Part shown: one piece after another, positions 12,213 through 24,185 of the stretch
Numbering within the stretch: the first letter of the stretch is position 1
How the letters are laid out: each line of letters starts with the position of its first letter
Notes under the pieces: generated by a model
The model's input: the letters and a program-made list of their open reading frames with translations, nothing else
What the model was told of the DNA's origin: nothing
The model's database searches: none
From: Theristus sp. LFF4_11
Lineage: Eukaryota > Nematoda > Chromadorea > Monhysterida > Xyalidae
Assembly: GCA_030248135.1 (NCBI GenBank)
Contig: JASANC010001852.1
Span: 1 to 64,000, forward strand
Length of the DNA: 64,000 nucleotides
Direction: 5' to 3'
Made by a program: the position numbers and the translations under genes

Positions 12213-12966
12213 ATGCGGCTGGGATGCACTGGAACTGCGAGCATCAGTCAGTCACTGCTGGCGATCATTCTGCTGACGATCACGGTGGCCGCGGAAGTGC
12301 CCAGCAGGTCAGTACTGGTGTTGAAACCTGCAGCCCCTCAGAGACACTGTTTAGTGCTTGTGGCGCCGATTAGCACTTTCGTATGTTTCTCAGCCGAGTC
12401 GCCCGACTAGTGCAAAACTGTAGTCGCTGCATGTTTTTCGCAGCACCAATGCCAACCAGATCAGAAATACCACCACGCGCGTGCATTCATTTATTACATT
12501 GTCACAAAGGTCGCTTTCACTTAGATCAGACCTCAAATCGATTTTAATAAATGTAACCAACCGCGCAATCACCAAACTGACTCAGTTCAATACACACACG
12601 AAAGCTGCAGCGTGTTTCGTTTGAAGGCGCTGGTCGAGCGAGCGACGTGCGCCGGCACGCACGGACGAGATCACGGACTACACACGCACGGTGCTGTGCA
12701 CGTCGATCGCCGAGCAGACGTGCCAGGCGGGCGTCGTAGGCGCCTACTGCGGCCTGAACTGCTGCGAGCACTTCACCAAGTGCTGCTCGAACGTGTGCAC
12801 CTTCCTCAGCAGCACCTACCAGTCCGGCCACCAATGTTCGCTGCTCACCGACAGCATGATCGACAGGGCAAACTCGTGGTGCCGCTGTGCCGCTGCGCCG
12901 GCGTCCGTGCTCAGTGTCGGCGTCACGCTCATCACGCTCGTCGTGTCCGTGCTCCTGAGCGCGTGA
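12213..12966 (+). CDS. Small cysteine-rich secreted protein, likely GPI-anchored
   Basis: Two exons, 12213-12307 and 12627-12966, joined in phase (donor GTCAGT, acceptor TTGAAG) to give 144 aa. The N-terminus MRLGCTGTASISQSLLAIIL continues into LTITVAAEVPS, a typical signal peptide. The mature part has 11 cysteines in close array (VLCTS, QTCQ, YCGLNCCEHFTKCCSNVCTF, HQCS, WCRC), suggesting a disulfide-rich extracellular domain. The C-terminus (APASVLSVGVTLITLVVSVL) is hydrophobic and ends the protein after a small-residue stretch, as GPI-attachment signals do. I do not recognise the family. Exon 2 could instead start at 12639 with the same frame. The TATA box at 12021 and the two hydrophobic termini support a real gene. 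An alternative reading is a type I protein with a very short tail. Confidence 0.75.
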
Positions 12967-13656
12967 CTGGCGCTGTTTCACAATTGCAACAGTGAAGCAC
13001 ACATTTGCGCTTGCGCTACAGTTCCGCTGGTTATGTGGCCCGATCGGCAACATCCATACAACCGGCGAGACAGAACAGCAGCTTGTTATCAGATATAACC
13101 ACTTGAAATTTTATTTGTCGACAAGATTTTTTGTTCGTAACTTGCTGAACAGTCATAAAAATCGCATCTTACATCATCATGCATCAGAGCATCACCATAG
13201 GATCTAAAAAAATTTTCCATAAAAGAAGATGCACTGTACAATGTAAGTATGCAATGTTACTTTTGTGAGCATAACAAGTGATCATTTTCGAGATACATGA
13301 AGCAGCAGAAACTATAACAAGCAAGATGAATTCCTCGTTTAAAATCAAAACCAAAATTCAAATAGAACAGAGATGTGAAGCATTCGAAAAACACTGCTTA
13401 CTCAAAATGCACATCAGTGAAAGTGCACGAAAGAACGACCACAACAATGCAACACCAACACCTCTTGACTGTCACCGGATTTCTCAACTCAACAAGAGCA
13501 CAAACGATTCCGTGGCATTTTTCCGAATTTTACCCGCACACCACATTTCCACGTTAGAATTATTTAAAAAACCTGCACAATCACAGTGTGAAACGCAACC
13601 AATATGTACAACGCTGGAAAAGACCTTCATGACAAAGTTTGATGGGTCCATTGGTA
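12967..13656. other. Intergenic, no gene recognised
   Basis: Spacer between the convergent cysteine-rich gene and USP8. An open plus-strand frame of 135 codons (13278-13685) runs into the left repeat of the MITE at 13657 and has no recognisable features, so I do not call it. Confidence 0.4.
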
Positions 13657-13777
13657 CAGTCCATCTGGATAATATGTACAACTAGCCGATTGGTTGATTG
13701 TATACACGTGCAATTATCAACTGCACGTTTGTGCAACCAATCAGCTAGTTGTATATAAATATTAGCCAGACGGACTG
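13657..13777. mobile_element. MITE, CAGTCYATCTGG family, copy 2
   Basis: 121 bp from CAGTCCATCTGGATAATATG to the inverted CCAGACGGACTG, flanked by TA at 13655-13656 and 13778-13779. The inverted repeats span about 40 bp and carry an inverted CCAAT (GATTGGTT) at each inner end. It is the shortest copy in the window, almost only termini. It sits about 170 bp past the USP8 stop codon, so probably inside the USP8 3' UTR. Confidence 0.85.
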
Positions 13778-13947
13778 TAAAGCAATGGACAAAACAAACC
13801 AAGTGCCAGTTTGTAATTTCCATTGTGCGCATTCTCGGGATGGAAAATCATGGGAGAGGGAGACCGACCGATATTCACACCGATCAGAATTGAAAATCAT
13901 GGGAGTAAGTGAAAGACGAGCGGCCGACTCATGAGCGGCCAACGGCA

Positions 13948-16900
13948 TCACCGCCTTCTGTAGTAGAGCACATAGGCACCACTGACCTGCACAAACAACA
14001 ACACATAAAATTTTTATTGCTGTGAAGAACTTGGAAGAATTGCTTCTCAAAAGAGAAAACCGTCGCAAAGTTGCCAACTTTATCACTCAGCTTTCTAAAT
14101 TCATCCGCTGATTGTGCAACTAACTGGCTGGCTGTGAATTCGAGAGTCAAACACAGTGAATCGGCTGGTTCCTGCAAAGCACGCTAAAAGTGGTGCAAAT
14201 GAACACAGAGCAGCGACCTGCGAGAGCACCACGTGCTCATTGACCGGGGTCACGGTTTCATCGTCATACTTGTGCCACGCGCCGGTGCCCAGCAAGCGCG
14301 CAAACGAGATGTAATGGCCAGACGAAAGCACACTGCCGTTGTGCACCTGCACCAGCAGACCAACAAGAACACATGCGTCTCATCAGCTGGCTGCACCATG
14401 AACGTTCCAATGAACGACGTCAACGAAAGCACAATTGTACCAACCGTGACAGCAAACAGATCGTACAGCACCGGCTGTGCCGGCCGTGCGTCAGCGTGCA
14501 TGAACGGCTGAATGTTCAGCTCAGTTGCGAACTGGATGGGAGTGGCTTTCTTTCGGTATTGACCGACGGACAGTTGCTCGAACCTGCAACGCAGCTCAGC
14601 AGCACGGATGCAACGGGCAACGTTTGACATCATTGTTCTTCCAGACTCCACTTAGTTGGCTCACACATTTTCACAACAAACTTGAAATGGGCGTGCGAAC
14701 AGCCAATCAACGAGCCATTGATGTGCCAGTTCACGTTTTTAACCCAAACATAGTCACTATTCTAAAATTATGTGCATATCAAAGTAAAGTCGCTCATTGA
14801 CTGGTGGTCGCGAAAGCCACCCAATGCATGCACATTCAAAGTTAAGAACACACACAAAAAGCCCAATTTAGTCATAGTTCTACAGCGGCCCACGGTGTAC
14901 CGTTTCAATTGGCATATCAGTGTCTTTGGCGACCTCCAAATGCGCAACGATTTCACAGAGTCACGCAGCTTTTGGCATCGACTGCACATCCATCTGTGCT
15001 CACCCACCAACTTTGTGTCACCAAAGTGCAAGCGTAGACAGTCCTGATGAATGCATGTTCGCAATAGTTCAAACCAAATACTATTCTATCTTTGAAACAC
15101 GACGGAAGATCTTTGAACACTTATTGGTTCATCAAAAACATCTTAGAAACCTCAATGGTGGTCAACTGGTACGTGGAGGTTGATGGTAACTCGATCGTTA
15201 ATTGCATCGCTGGATCGAAATTCGTTGACGTCACGTGACACTGGCCACAGCGCACTGTTGACACCAACTGTCCCTGGATGTTGAAGGAGTTGTTCACGAA
15301 ATTATGGGCGATTTGGAATATGGCGCCCTGACTTGGGTTCAAATTTTTTACTTAAAAAATCTTTTTTAAATCGGAATTTTTAAAATTAATTACTGATTAA
15401 AATTACACTTTCTTCTGAAAATGCCTTTAAGACACTACGCGAAAAAAGTGACTTTTTGATTTTTTGCCTGGAATTTCGTGTGGACTTTGTTTTTGGCAGA
15501 TTTTGTTGACAATTTTCACTTTCAGGCCAAAGATCGACGAGCAAATTTTAAATACTGACAGACAAGCTTCTGCAATTGGTTCCAGGAGCTCGCTAATTGA
15601 CCAGACAGCAACAAAACACAAAAATTACATTTCTGAGGTGAACAAAAGTGTTTGTGAACTCTTGGCTGTTGCCGATTTGTGATCTCGAAGTAGCGCGGCG
15701 TTGTCCATCAACAACAATCAACAACAACAACAACAACAACTGTGTGTTCTCTGTTTCTGTTGTTTTGGCTTGCCTACTCATGGTGTCTTACACTTCTCTG
15801 GTATTATGCCGTGCACTGCAGAATAAAACTGACTGACTGACTGACTGACTGAACAACGTCAATCAGTCTGTTTTTTTTGAAGTTTAAGAAACTACAGGGT
15901 GGGCCAAAAAAAATGTTCCATTTTCAAACTGCTGTCACTGGCTGGTATTTCAATATTATGAGCTGAAATTTTCAGCATTGATAAAACATGTGATGCCATT
16001 TTTCTGACAAAATTTTTATCCAGTTTGGTCAAGTAGATTCAGTTTTACAGCACAATGTTTAAAAATTCCCAAATTTTCAAAAAAAAAAACGAATTTTTAA
16101 CCAAGAATTTCACAACGAATCATTGCTCATAGACATCCAAATCATCATCAAGGTTTGTCGTCCGGCAGCGGCTGGATTGAATTTTACGCGAAACTGGCGT
16201 GTCACTGCAGAAAAACGTTCAGATTGCTCCCACCAGATAGCACACCAGACCCGTTGTTCTGCTGTCCACTTAACCATGACGAAACTGCAGAAAACTGAAA
16301 CTGAAACACTGTTTTTATTCAAACCGCAGAAAAACTTTTCAAAATAAACAAATTAACAGACAGAGCAACACAGAAAACAAAAAAATCAACTGAACAATTC
16401 TTTCTGTCGCAGTCGCATGGCTGCTGACTCGAGTCCGTTGTGAAACATCAGAATTTCGCTCGAGGTGCTCAAATGCAATTCAAGTGTGAGACCTTTTCAC
16501 TCTGAGCGCATGATTTGAACTATCACGGGTATCCAAAAAGATCAATTTGTCACTTTCGCAACAGTTTCAAAATTGAATCACGCATCTTGATACAAATTTT
16601 TTCTTGCACTCATTTCAGTCAATTTGTTGATTTTTCGAGCTTTTTAGAAAATCTGCCACAGTGAGCCACTAGGAATTATATATCGGGAAAAAATTTTTGT
16701 CAGTAAAATGGCAACGCATGTTTTATCAGTGCTGAAATTTCAGCTCATAATATTAAAACACCAGCCAGTGACAGCAGTTTGAAAATGGAACCTTTTTTGG
16801 CCCACCCTGTACTTCGGAACACAGAAACAATCATTTGAAACACGACATGGTTTTGCATCCACACGCTGCAGAAGGTATGTCCAAATTTGGGTTAGAGGGG

Positions 16901-19900
16901 TAATTTTTATAGTTTTTGCTAATTTTAAGGGCTAAAATAATTAAGTTAAAAGTTGCCCCTGAAAATGCAAAATTCGAATTCAGCGCGTCAGCACGGTTCG
17001 AATGCACCTATTTTTGTCGACCTTAGGTTTTCTTCCGGCATTTTGAAAAATCGGGATTTTTACTTTTTTCGAACCCTGACTAGCAGCATGAAAACGATAC
17101 AAAACTTAGGCTTTGAGAAAATGAACACACAAACGAAAATGACAGTGGCGTACCTGAAAGATGTCGTATATAGCAGACCAACTGTAGTGATGTGCAGCCT
17201 CCCAAACAACGTTGGCTGCCTCGGACAACGGTCGATTGTCGTTCTGTTGCTGGTATGGCACTGAGCGGTGCACCTGAACGTTCAATTCTAGTCTTGTTCG
17301 TAGATAGGGGAAACATAACATGCAGAGTGACACAGGCACAGCGAATTAATGTGAATGTGATGAGCGACTGCCGCAGGAGCACAGCGACAGCATGTCCACC
17401 TGATTGCAGTCTTCGTGCAACGCGTCAAGCAAAGTGTTCAGGAACTCCTGTGAGTCGTGCTGACGCCCATCGTTGAACATGCCCAGCAAATCGCCCATCA
17501 GCACCTGAACAACGACGCTGCCATTAAACATTTTGTGCAACGAACACACAGTCGATTACTTGACCATTTTTAACTCAATCAGTTTTTAAAAGCACGCTCT
17601 CTGAAAACAGCCAGGGAAACTGATGGACAACAAAAGGCCCGTTTAGCCGTCCGTATTTGCATCGGCACGTCACGTCATCGTGAGAGCAATCCGGCACGTC
17701 ACGTCATCCGATGTCGGGTTTTAGAACTCGCGCTCGTTTATGCCCCCGTACGTCGACGTGCGGCGACGTTCAGACAGATACGGACGCATGCATACACGTG
17801 ACGTGCCGGATGGTTTTAGGTTCTCGTGTCTGTCTGTACGTCGAGCTCCGGACGTCTGAGCCTTTATGCGTGAGGCACCAAGAAAGCAACCATTGCGTAG
17901 CTCTCGTGTGTCTCAATGAGCGAGCAACTATCAGCGCGCCAAGCACAGCACCGACATGCATGCGTTCGTTGTGCACCACAGCACATTCTCTGCCGCTCAT
18001 TGCACGCAGCACAGCCGCAAACGACGCCGCCACAATGCCATGCTTGCCGAATTCGGTCCTGACAGAAACAACACTGTTGGAAAATAACTTTGAGAACACT
18101 TCTCTACGGTAAGCTTCAACAAAACAGCCGAACACGCACTGGATGATTTGCTCGCAGAACCGTCTGCTGGTGAAGTAATCGCGCAGCTCCGGTACACTGT
18201 TCAACGCTTGCAGTGTAGAGTTGGCATAGCAGACATTGCCAAAGTTGTATAGACCCACTGTGCCAGGCGTCTGCAAGGCAACGTTGCACGTAGTTACACA
18301 CTTGACAGCCATACAGTCACCCCATGTGCTTTCTCAGTGCTGCATCATGCTCATTCGACAAATATAAAGCCTATCCGCATTCAGTACAGTCTCACACGGG
18401 TCTCACTTTAACTTGACTTCGGTTATCTACCAGATAATAGCAAAAAACTTGAAGACACAAAAAATCTCTTGCTGCAGCACAGCACCCCAACCCTTTGGCC
18501 ACGTTGCGAGCTGCCGACCACTTCCTCGTAAATCCTTCGAGTCGCCAGCTCCACATTCTGCCGAAAGTCTCTCCACCTGGGAACACGTTTTGTTCATTTG
18601 AACACAATGAGCACGTACACGCTGTGCCGGTGTTTGTTCAACACTGCACATATGCTTCTGACGGCATGGAAAATCTCCGGGCGGACCCCCGTGTTTCAAA
18701 AAATGAATTACAAACTGAATGCCAAACAATTGCAAAAAAACTCGAACGAACGGATCCGGCCGCAGGTCACGGCGGACTGGCGGAGCAGCACCCATCGGCC
18801 GTGCAACACTCTTTTGTTGGTGAGACAGTTTGCTATAAAAAGTATCAGATAAAACTATGGATATTCGTATTTGCAAATAGAGGCACCAACATGTTACGCA
18901 GCGAATTTCAGTTTTCTAGCATTGCAATCGTGGTGTACACTCAACGAGCACTGACTTTTTCTGTGCCGTACACTTGTGCAGGTGCGACTGAGCATCATTG
19001 CTTGCGTGGTGACTGTGAACAGTTGGCAACGGATGGGCATTGGCGTCGTCGTCGTCGTCCGTGCCACCTTCCTGTAGATCAACCAAAGCAAATCAATGAA
19101 CGTGTGCAAAGTCGAAAACTGTAAATTTCTGATAGCTTAGTTAATAAGGAATATAGCCAATCGGCGCAGAACCTTCAAACAAACGTTACTTGCAGAATTG
19201 AACACGAATTGAAAGCAATAGGTCAGCATGAATTGGACTGCACCTTTCTGCCGAGTCTGTCCGCTTCGTTCATCACCAGTTTCAGTTTGTCGCCGACGAC
19301 TTCGTTCAGTGCCCGAGCCTCCCGGCAGCCGTGTTCAGCGGCACTCAATGACAGCGCGTTTCGAAGGTCTTGGTCCAGCACCTCGTCGTCAACGCCGCTG
19401 CAGTCCTCAATCTTGGACACGGCATTGTGAGCGTTCGGCTTTGTCGATCGATCTGCTATTGGCTTTTGTCGGAGTTGCCCGACTGTGGTTTGCGGTTGAG
19501 AAGGTGCTTTGTCGCTGTGCTGCTCAGTTTCTGTTGCTTCAGCGCCGCCTTTTGCATGCGGTGCGGCCGTTGCTGGATGTAGTTGGCTATCCGCAGGAAA
19601 TATTGGTTGCTCAGAATGACTTCGTTTGTCTTGATTCATTTTCACATCCAACGTTGCATCGCCGTTCCTCTCAGTTCGGTGGCTTTCAATGGTGTGCTTT
19701 TGCAGCTGCGGTTTCAGTTGTCTGCTCGGAACAACCGGCTTGCCGACCTTATCGACGCCACTAACAAAGTTCGATTGTGTTTGCTGCGCTGAACCAGGCA
19801 AACGAGCGCTCAAAGCGACCGTGGCTCCACTGAAATGTTTGCAACACGACGTAAAAAACGAAAACTGAGGCATCTGAATGGAAACTCTGAAAGACAAAGC

Positions 19901-22063
19901 GTCGTGCCAACAATCGTGCCTCGTGGCGTTTGCTGCGGCGCCATTCATTTTTGGATACGCGACTGGATCAAAATGCAGCGAAGCTTCTGGAATGACTGTC
20001 GTCTGCGGCGTTGACATTGGAGAGTTGTTCTCTGACTCTTCCGGGTCGATCGACGGATACGCAACTGAAAAACGACAATTTTATGTTTCAGCTGCACAAG
20101 CGTCAGAACGCGCAACCATGCGTCCATTAACCATTTTGCAGATAACTGCTGAGCAGCTTTTGTCGTTGTGACGAATCGAGAGAGTTCCAGTTGGCGAGCA
20201 CTTCGCGGGTGCCGCTGCGCTCGCGCGTGTCTGTGTGCTTTGTGTAGGTCGGGTAATGCGTGTGCCAGTCGGGCATGCCTCCAAGCAGCAGCACTGGTGC
20301 GCCACGCACAAGACGACAGCACATGTTGTACTGCAGAGATGTGAAAACACGCGTGCTCAGTTGTTGACACTGCATAGCCGGCTGCCAGCAATGTGCTGCA
20401 TCACAACACGACCAGTCTGCCTCTGCCCACACCTGTACAAGCGCCCGGTACAATATGGCCGTCGGCTCCTTCGGTGGCACGTGCGCGAAACGAAACTCAG
20501 CGCTGTCACCCAGCTGGTGGTCACCGACAAAGACGACCAGCTCGCACGATTGCACGCTGTGCTGCAGCGCGTGGCGGCTGGCGACATCGACGCGCTGACG
20601 CAGCTGCTCGAACGTGCACCTGCACATGCAACACCGAAACTGATGCAACCGGTGCACAACGCTGATCCAGCCGTCCGTGCGTACCCTGTGTCCAGAATCT
20701 CCGGATTGATTCCGATCACGGTCGCACATTTGAAATCGTCCAATCGGAATTGTGAACTCTTTGTCTGTCTGTAGTCAATTATGAGCACTGATTTGGATGC
20801 ACGCAAACACGCGTAGATTTCAGTGGGCGTCACCGACTCCTGCTCACTCGACAGCAACGCACCACGGTCTGCAAGACAATAAAAAACTGAAAGTTGCGTC
20901 GCTTCGAATCGCCACCGAAAAATTCCCGTCACCAAACAACAAGCCGCACAACTCACCACCAAGTTTATCATGAGCAGCGCTTGTGTTGGCGCGGTCCAAC
21001 GTAGCATCATTAGCAAGTTCACTTTGTTCGTTCAATTGTTCCAGCTCAATTTCGTGACGCAAATCGTATCGACGTTTCAAGCTCTTTTCGATCTTTTCGA
21101 GTTGCTCGATGCTTTTTTTGTATTTCACCAGTCCGTCATTCTGTAAAACGGAGAAACTACGTTGCAGAAAGCCAGAGATGCACGGGAGCCGTTTGCTTTG
21201 CATGCCTGTTGCTGTTCACGGTAGGTAGCGAAATCGGCCAAAAATGGTACCCTGGTATTTCGGTTGGCATGGGAAAACGGTTTTTTCCGAAAAAGAAAAA
21301 GCGGTCTTATTTTAAAATTTCCGAACTTTTGGTACTTGCAAAACTATTGGGTGGATGATATCGCAAAATTAGATGCAGCAAAACTGAAAAATAAACTGTG
21401 TGAAACTGGATTTGTGAAATATCAGATTTACTTTTTTGCAGCTTCAATTTCGACTGTATTTGTGAGTTTTAATTGGAGGGGCCACTTCTGGAAGCTTTTG
21501 GGTGCTAAGAAATAGTTGGAAAATTAAACAGTTGAAATCTAAAACGTTTGCAGACGTCAAAAGGAAACTAGTTTCAATTTTTCTGTGTCAGTTCAAAATT
21601 GCCTAAGTGACTCGGAGCCATTTAGGGGGTTCGGATCACTTTGGCAAGCAACAGTGATCGTTTCCCTGCCCAACCTTTGCTGCTGCAGCAAGATCGGCCC
21701 GTTGCAAATAAACGGCAGCCAGTTCGCACGCACGATACAAAAGCTTGTAGGCGCGCTCCTCGTTCTCGACTTTGATCTCGAGCTGCGCTTCGTCGAACAG
21801 ACGGCAAAAAGTTTTGTGTAATCTGAAAAACGTGCTACCAAAAACACAACATGCCATGTTTTCAGTCAGTCACGAACCACCTGCATTGCAAAGCATACTC
21901 ATTGCGAACAGTACCGAACCGAACATGTGTTCCTCGGTTCTGATTGCGATCGCACAAACACTTACGAATCAGATTTTGCACGACGATGCTTGTTCAAATC
22001 ATCTCGGGAAATTGCAGCAGCATTTTGCAAATCATCAAACGACGGATGAGCAAGGTCTTTCAT
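13948..22063 (-). CDS. USP8: Ubiquitin-specific protease 8 (USP8/UBPY) orthologue
   Basis: Exons: 21966-22063, 21675-21822, 20957-21140, 20685-20868, 20433-20619, 20132-20330, 19244-20064, 18974-19071, about 18748-18808 (tentative), 17929-18270, 17400-17504, 15151-15327, 14901-15043, 14445-14583, 14218-14346, 13948-13986; about 1017 aa, all phases consistent. Order: USP8-type N-terminal dimerisation/MIT-like domain (about 1-120, FDEAQLEIKVENEERAYKLL), coiled segment, rhodanese-like domain (about 150-300, TPTEIYACLRASKSVLIIDY), low-complexity linker with the conserved LHFDPVAYPKM, then the USP domain (about 661-1013). Catalytic parts: Cys box GLYNFGNVCYANSTLQ, RQHDSQEF, zinc-ribbon pairs RCGQC and MCSRC, His box SSGHYISF, and WHKYDDE. 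The end GAYVLYYRRR matches the family's AYILFY terminus. USP8 removes ubiquitin from endosomal cargo and ESCRT-0. Introns hold a mariner-like MITE. Only exon 9 and its donor are uncertain. Confidence 0.93.
15660..15852 (+). mobile_element. Possible 3' end of a non-LTR retroelement
   Basis: Inside a USP8 intron, AATAAAACTGACTGACTGAC closes with an (ACTG)n run at about 15828-15851, preceded by a CAA-repeat segment (ATCAACAACAACAACAAC). A polyadenylation-like AATAAA followed by a short tandem repeat is how many non-LTR elements end. The left limit is a guess and no reverse transcriptase is present. It may simply be a microsatellite. Confidence 0.3.
15895..16809 (-). mobile_element. Mariner-like non-autonomous element, copy 1
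   Basis: 915 bp, beginning CAGGGTGGGCCAAAAAAA and ending with its inverse, flanked by TA (15893-15894, 16810-16811). Subterminal sequence is also inverted-repeated over about 100 bp (CAAACTGCTGTCACTGGCTG). A minus-strand frame at 16110-16322 encodes MVKWTAEQRVWCAIWW and SAVTRQFRVKFN, resembling the N-terminal helix-turn-helix of mariner-type transposases, then stops. It therefore looks like an internal-deletion derivative keeping only the DNA-binding start of its transposase. It lies in the USP8 intron between exons 17400-17504 and 15151-15327. A second, opposite copy is at 26762-27658. Confidence 0.85.
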
Positions 22064-22333
22064 TTCCGACTTTTTGACAAAAGAAAGGCGGCAACTGTTT
22101 TAATGACTTGATTTGTGGTGCTGCAATGGCGCTGCTCCCAGTCGTGCTCGCTCCCCATCAATATCGCAATAATGACTTAACTGAAATAAGAAAAAAAACG
22201 AAAACAGGTATGTGATAAACCTCCCATTCCCATGTATATGGTATGGTACTGATAGTCCGACTGGAAAATACACAATAAATATCGAAAACTGCATAGCTAA
22301 ACCGGAGCTGGTGCTGGCGCTGCCGTTCTGGTC
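22064..22333. other. USP8 upstream region
   Basis: 270 bp between the USP8 start codon and the hAT-like insertion; expected to hold the 5' UTR and promoter. No TATA box is evident. The segment interrupted by the transposon (about 22300-22333 with 22892-22930) is GC-rich and open on the minus strand, so it might be an untranslated or small upstream exon. Confidence 0.35.
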
Positions 22334-22891
22334 CAGTACCGTGGGCGGGGGGGGGGTGGGGGGGGTCAACCCCCCCAGAGCACCCGAGACCGTCGGGTGG
22401 GGGGGGGGGGGGGCACCGTGCCACCCCCCCTAAAACCGGGCACCCCCCCCATCGTACCCCCCCCCCCCCTCGAAAATTTGGCCGACACCCCCCCCCACCC
22501 CCCATGAAATTTTGTCTGGCGGACACCCCCCCCCCCAAAATTTTCTGCACACCCTAAATTTTTTTTCGAAAATCATGATTTTTTGTCTATAAAGTCCATA
22601 ATATAAGCTGAATATATGATAACTTGACCATCTTCATTGTAATTTCAAAGATTTTGCAGCAAAATTTAGCGTTTTTCCTTTCAAATTTAAGCGAAAAAAT
22701 TTCATGGGGGGGGTGGACCCCCCCCACAGAAAATTTTGAAAAAAATGCACCCCCCCCCCCACGGGACCCCCCGGGGGGGGGGCCCACGGTACCATAGGTG
22801 GGACCCCCCCCCCCCCCTCACTTTTTGGTCGGCACCCCCCCCACGGTACCATACCCCCCCCCTCGAAAATTTTTTTGGGCCCACGGTACTG
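22334..22891. mobile_element. hAT-like MITE with 8-bp target duplication
   Basis: 558 bp bounded by perfect 13-bp inverted repeats CAGTACCGTGGGC / GCCCACGGTACTG and by the exact 8-bp direct repeat TTCTGGTC (22326-22333, 22892-22899). CAG-initial termini with 8-bp target duplications are typical of hAT transposons. The interior is built of C8-C15 and G8-G12 runs around TTTTGG/CCAAAA blocks with further copies of GGTACCATA-type motifs, and no coding frame. It stands 270 bp upstream of the USP8 start codon. The intact duplication and perfect ends point to a young insertion; the homopolymer lengths may be inexact. Confidence 0.85.
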
Positions 22892-23138
22892 TTCTGGTCG
22901 CTGCAGCCGAGCCGATCCGATCCTTGAGTCTCTTGACCAGGATTGTTAAAAAAACAAAAATCGTCATTTTTTTCAATTAAAAAAAATTAAAAAAATCAAA
23001 GTTGTGCTAAATCAATCAGGGAGTTCGAAGAACAACGTAGGATATGCAAGCGCCTCCGGAATGACTCCCGTATGGCGGAACTTTGGAGATTTTGTTTTGG
23101 TGACCTCAATTACCCTTTTTCCAAACCGTTACCATGCC

Positions 23139-24185
23139 TAGGGTTAGGGAAAAAAAAATCCGGATTTTTTTTTAAATTAAAAAAAAATTTTTTTTTTTTA
23201 AAAAAAATTTTTTTTACAAGTTAGGTTTGTTCGAAGCGTCTCGTCGAGCTGAGTTCATCTAGACTATTTTAAGAACGATCCGGAAAACTATAAGAGCGAA
23301 AATCGTGTTTTATTGAAATTATGTCCATTTCATAGAGGGAAAGTTGCATTTTCAACAGTAAAACAGGACAATTTTCGACGTGTACTTGAATATTGAACCG
23401 TTCTTAGTTGTTCCTCTTTAGAAAATTACCAAAATTTGACTGTGTTCAAAAATTCCTGTTTGCTGTAGCTAAGTCGGCAACCCCTGTCGACCCGGTCGCC
23501 CCCCCCAAGACACTTACTTTCAGGTTCAACCAGCTATGCTATCTGCCACATGGCGAGAGCCCACTCTTCAAATCATCGTATCGAAAACACGTACCATGAT
23601 TTCGCGATCACGTTGCGGGCAACTGACAGACGCAAGTTTAACACGTTAGTTTAGCTCAGCACGCAAGTTTTAACATGTGGCCATGTTATCGGGTATCTGA
23701 AAAACGGTCGTGTGATGTGGTATTAACCAACATCCCCGCTCCAATTGTTTAACAATATATCGCACAACTCCATTGTAGACCTATAACGTACGCCAATCAA
23801 CAAGATATCATGTTCATCTCATGGCCTACCGACTGAAAAACATGTTCTAAGTTGCAAGAAAACGATTTCTGAAACGATATTTCAATTCAGTTAAGTCATT
23901 TCAACGCTAAAAATTGACTCTAGAAGTCATCCAAATCGAAAAACATGGAGTACGTCGGTCAAAATGACCAAATAATGACATGTACCTAAGCACACAAAGA
24001 AGTTGGGAAGAAAATTTGGTTTGAACTTTCAAAAAATTATGCCATAAATCGAATTTTCAGAGCAAAGTAGAAGAAAAATTTTTCAAATTTTTTTTTAAGT
24101 TTGAAAAAAAAAAATCCAAATTAAAAAAAAAAAAAAAACGAAAAAAAATAAAAAAAAAATTTTTTTTTCAAAGCCCCTAACCCTA
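23139..24185. mobile_element. hAT-like non-autonomous element, copy A
   Basis: 1047 bp with 11-bp inverted repeats TAGGGTTAGGG / CCCTAACCCTA, flanked by the 8-bp direct repeat ACCATGCC (23131-23138, 24186-24193). A/T homopolymers follow both termini. The interior (for example CGTCTCGTCGAGCTGAGTTC, CATGTTATCGGGTATCTGAA) has no long frame. A reversed copy carrying another insertion is at 26343-28263. The 8-bp duplication and TAGG ends suggest hAT; the termini only look telomere-like by chance. Confidence 0.85.

Noticed and set aside
13278..13685. 135-codon plus-strand frame
   Set aside because: Ends inside the terminal repeat of a MITE and has no signal peptide, domain or promoter.
16960..17010. 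tRNA-like B box (GGTTCGAATGC)
   Set aside because: No matching A box or cloverleaf stems could be drawn around it.
23139..24185. Telomeric repeats (TTAGGG/CCCTAA) at 23.1, 24.2, 26.3 and 28.3 kb
   Set aside because: Each is a single pair of motifs at the ends of a transposon bounded by a target duplication, not an array.
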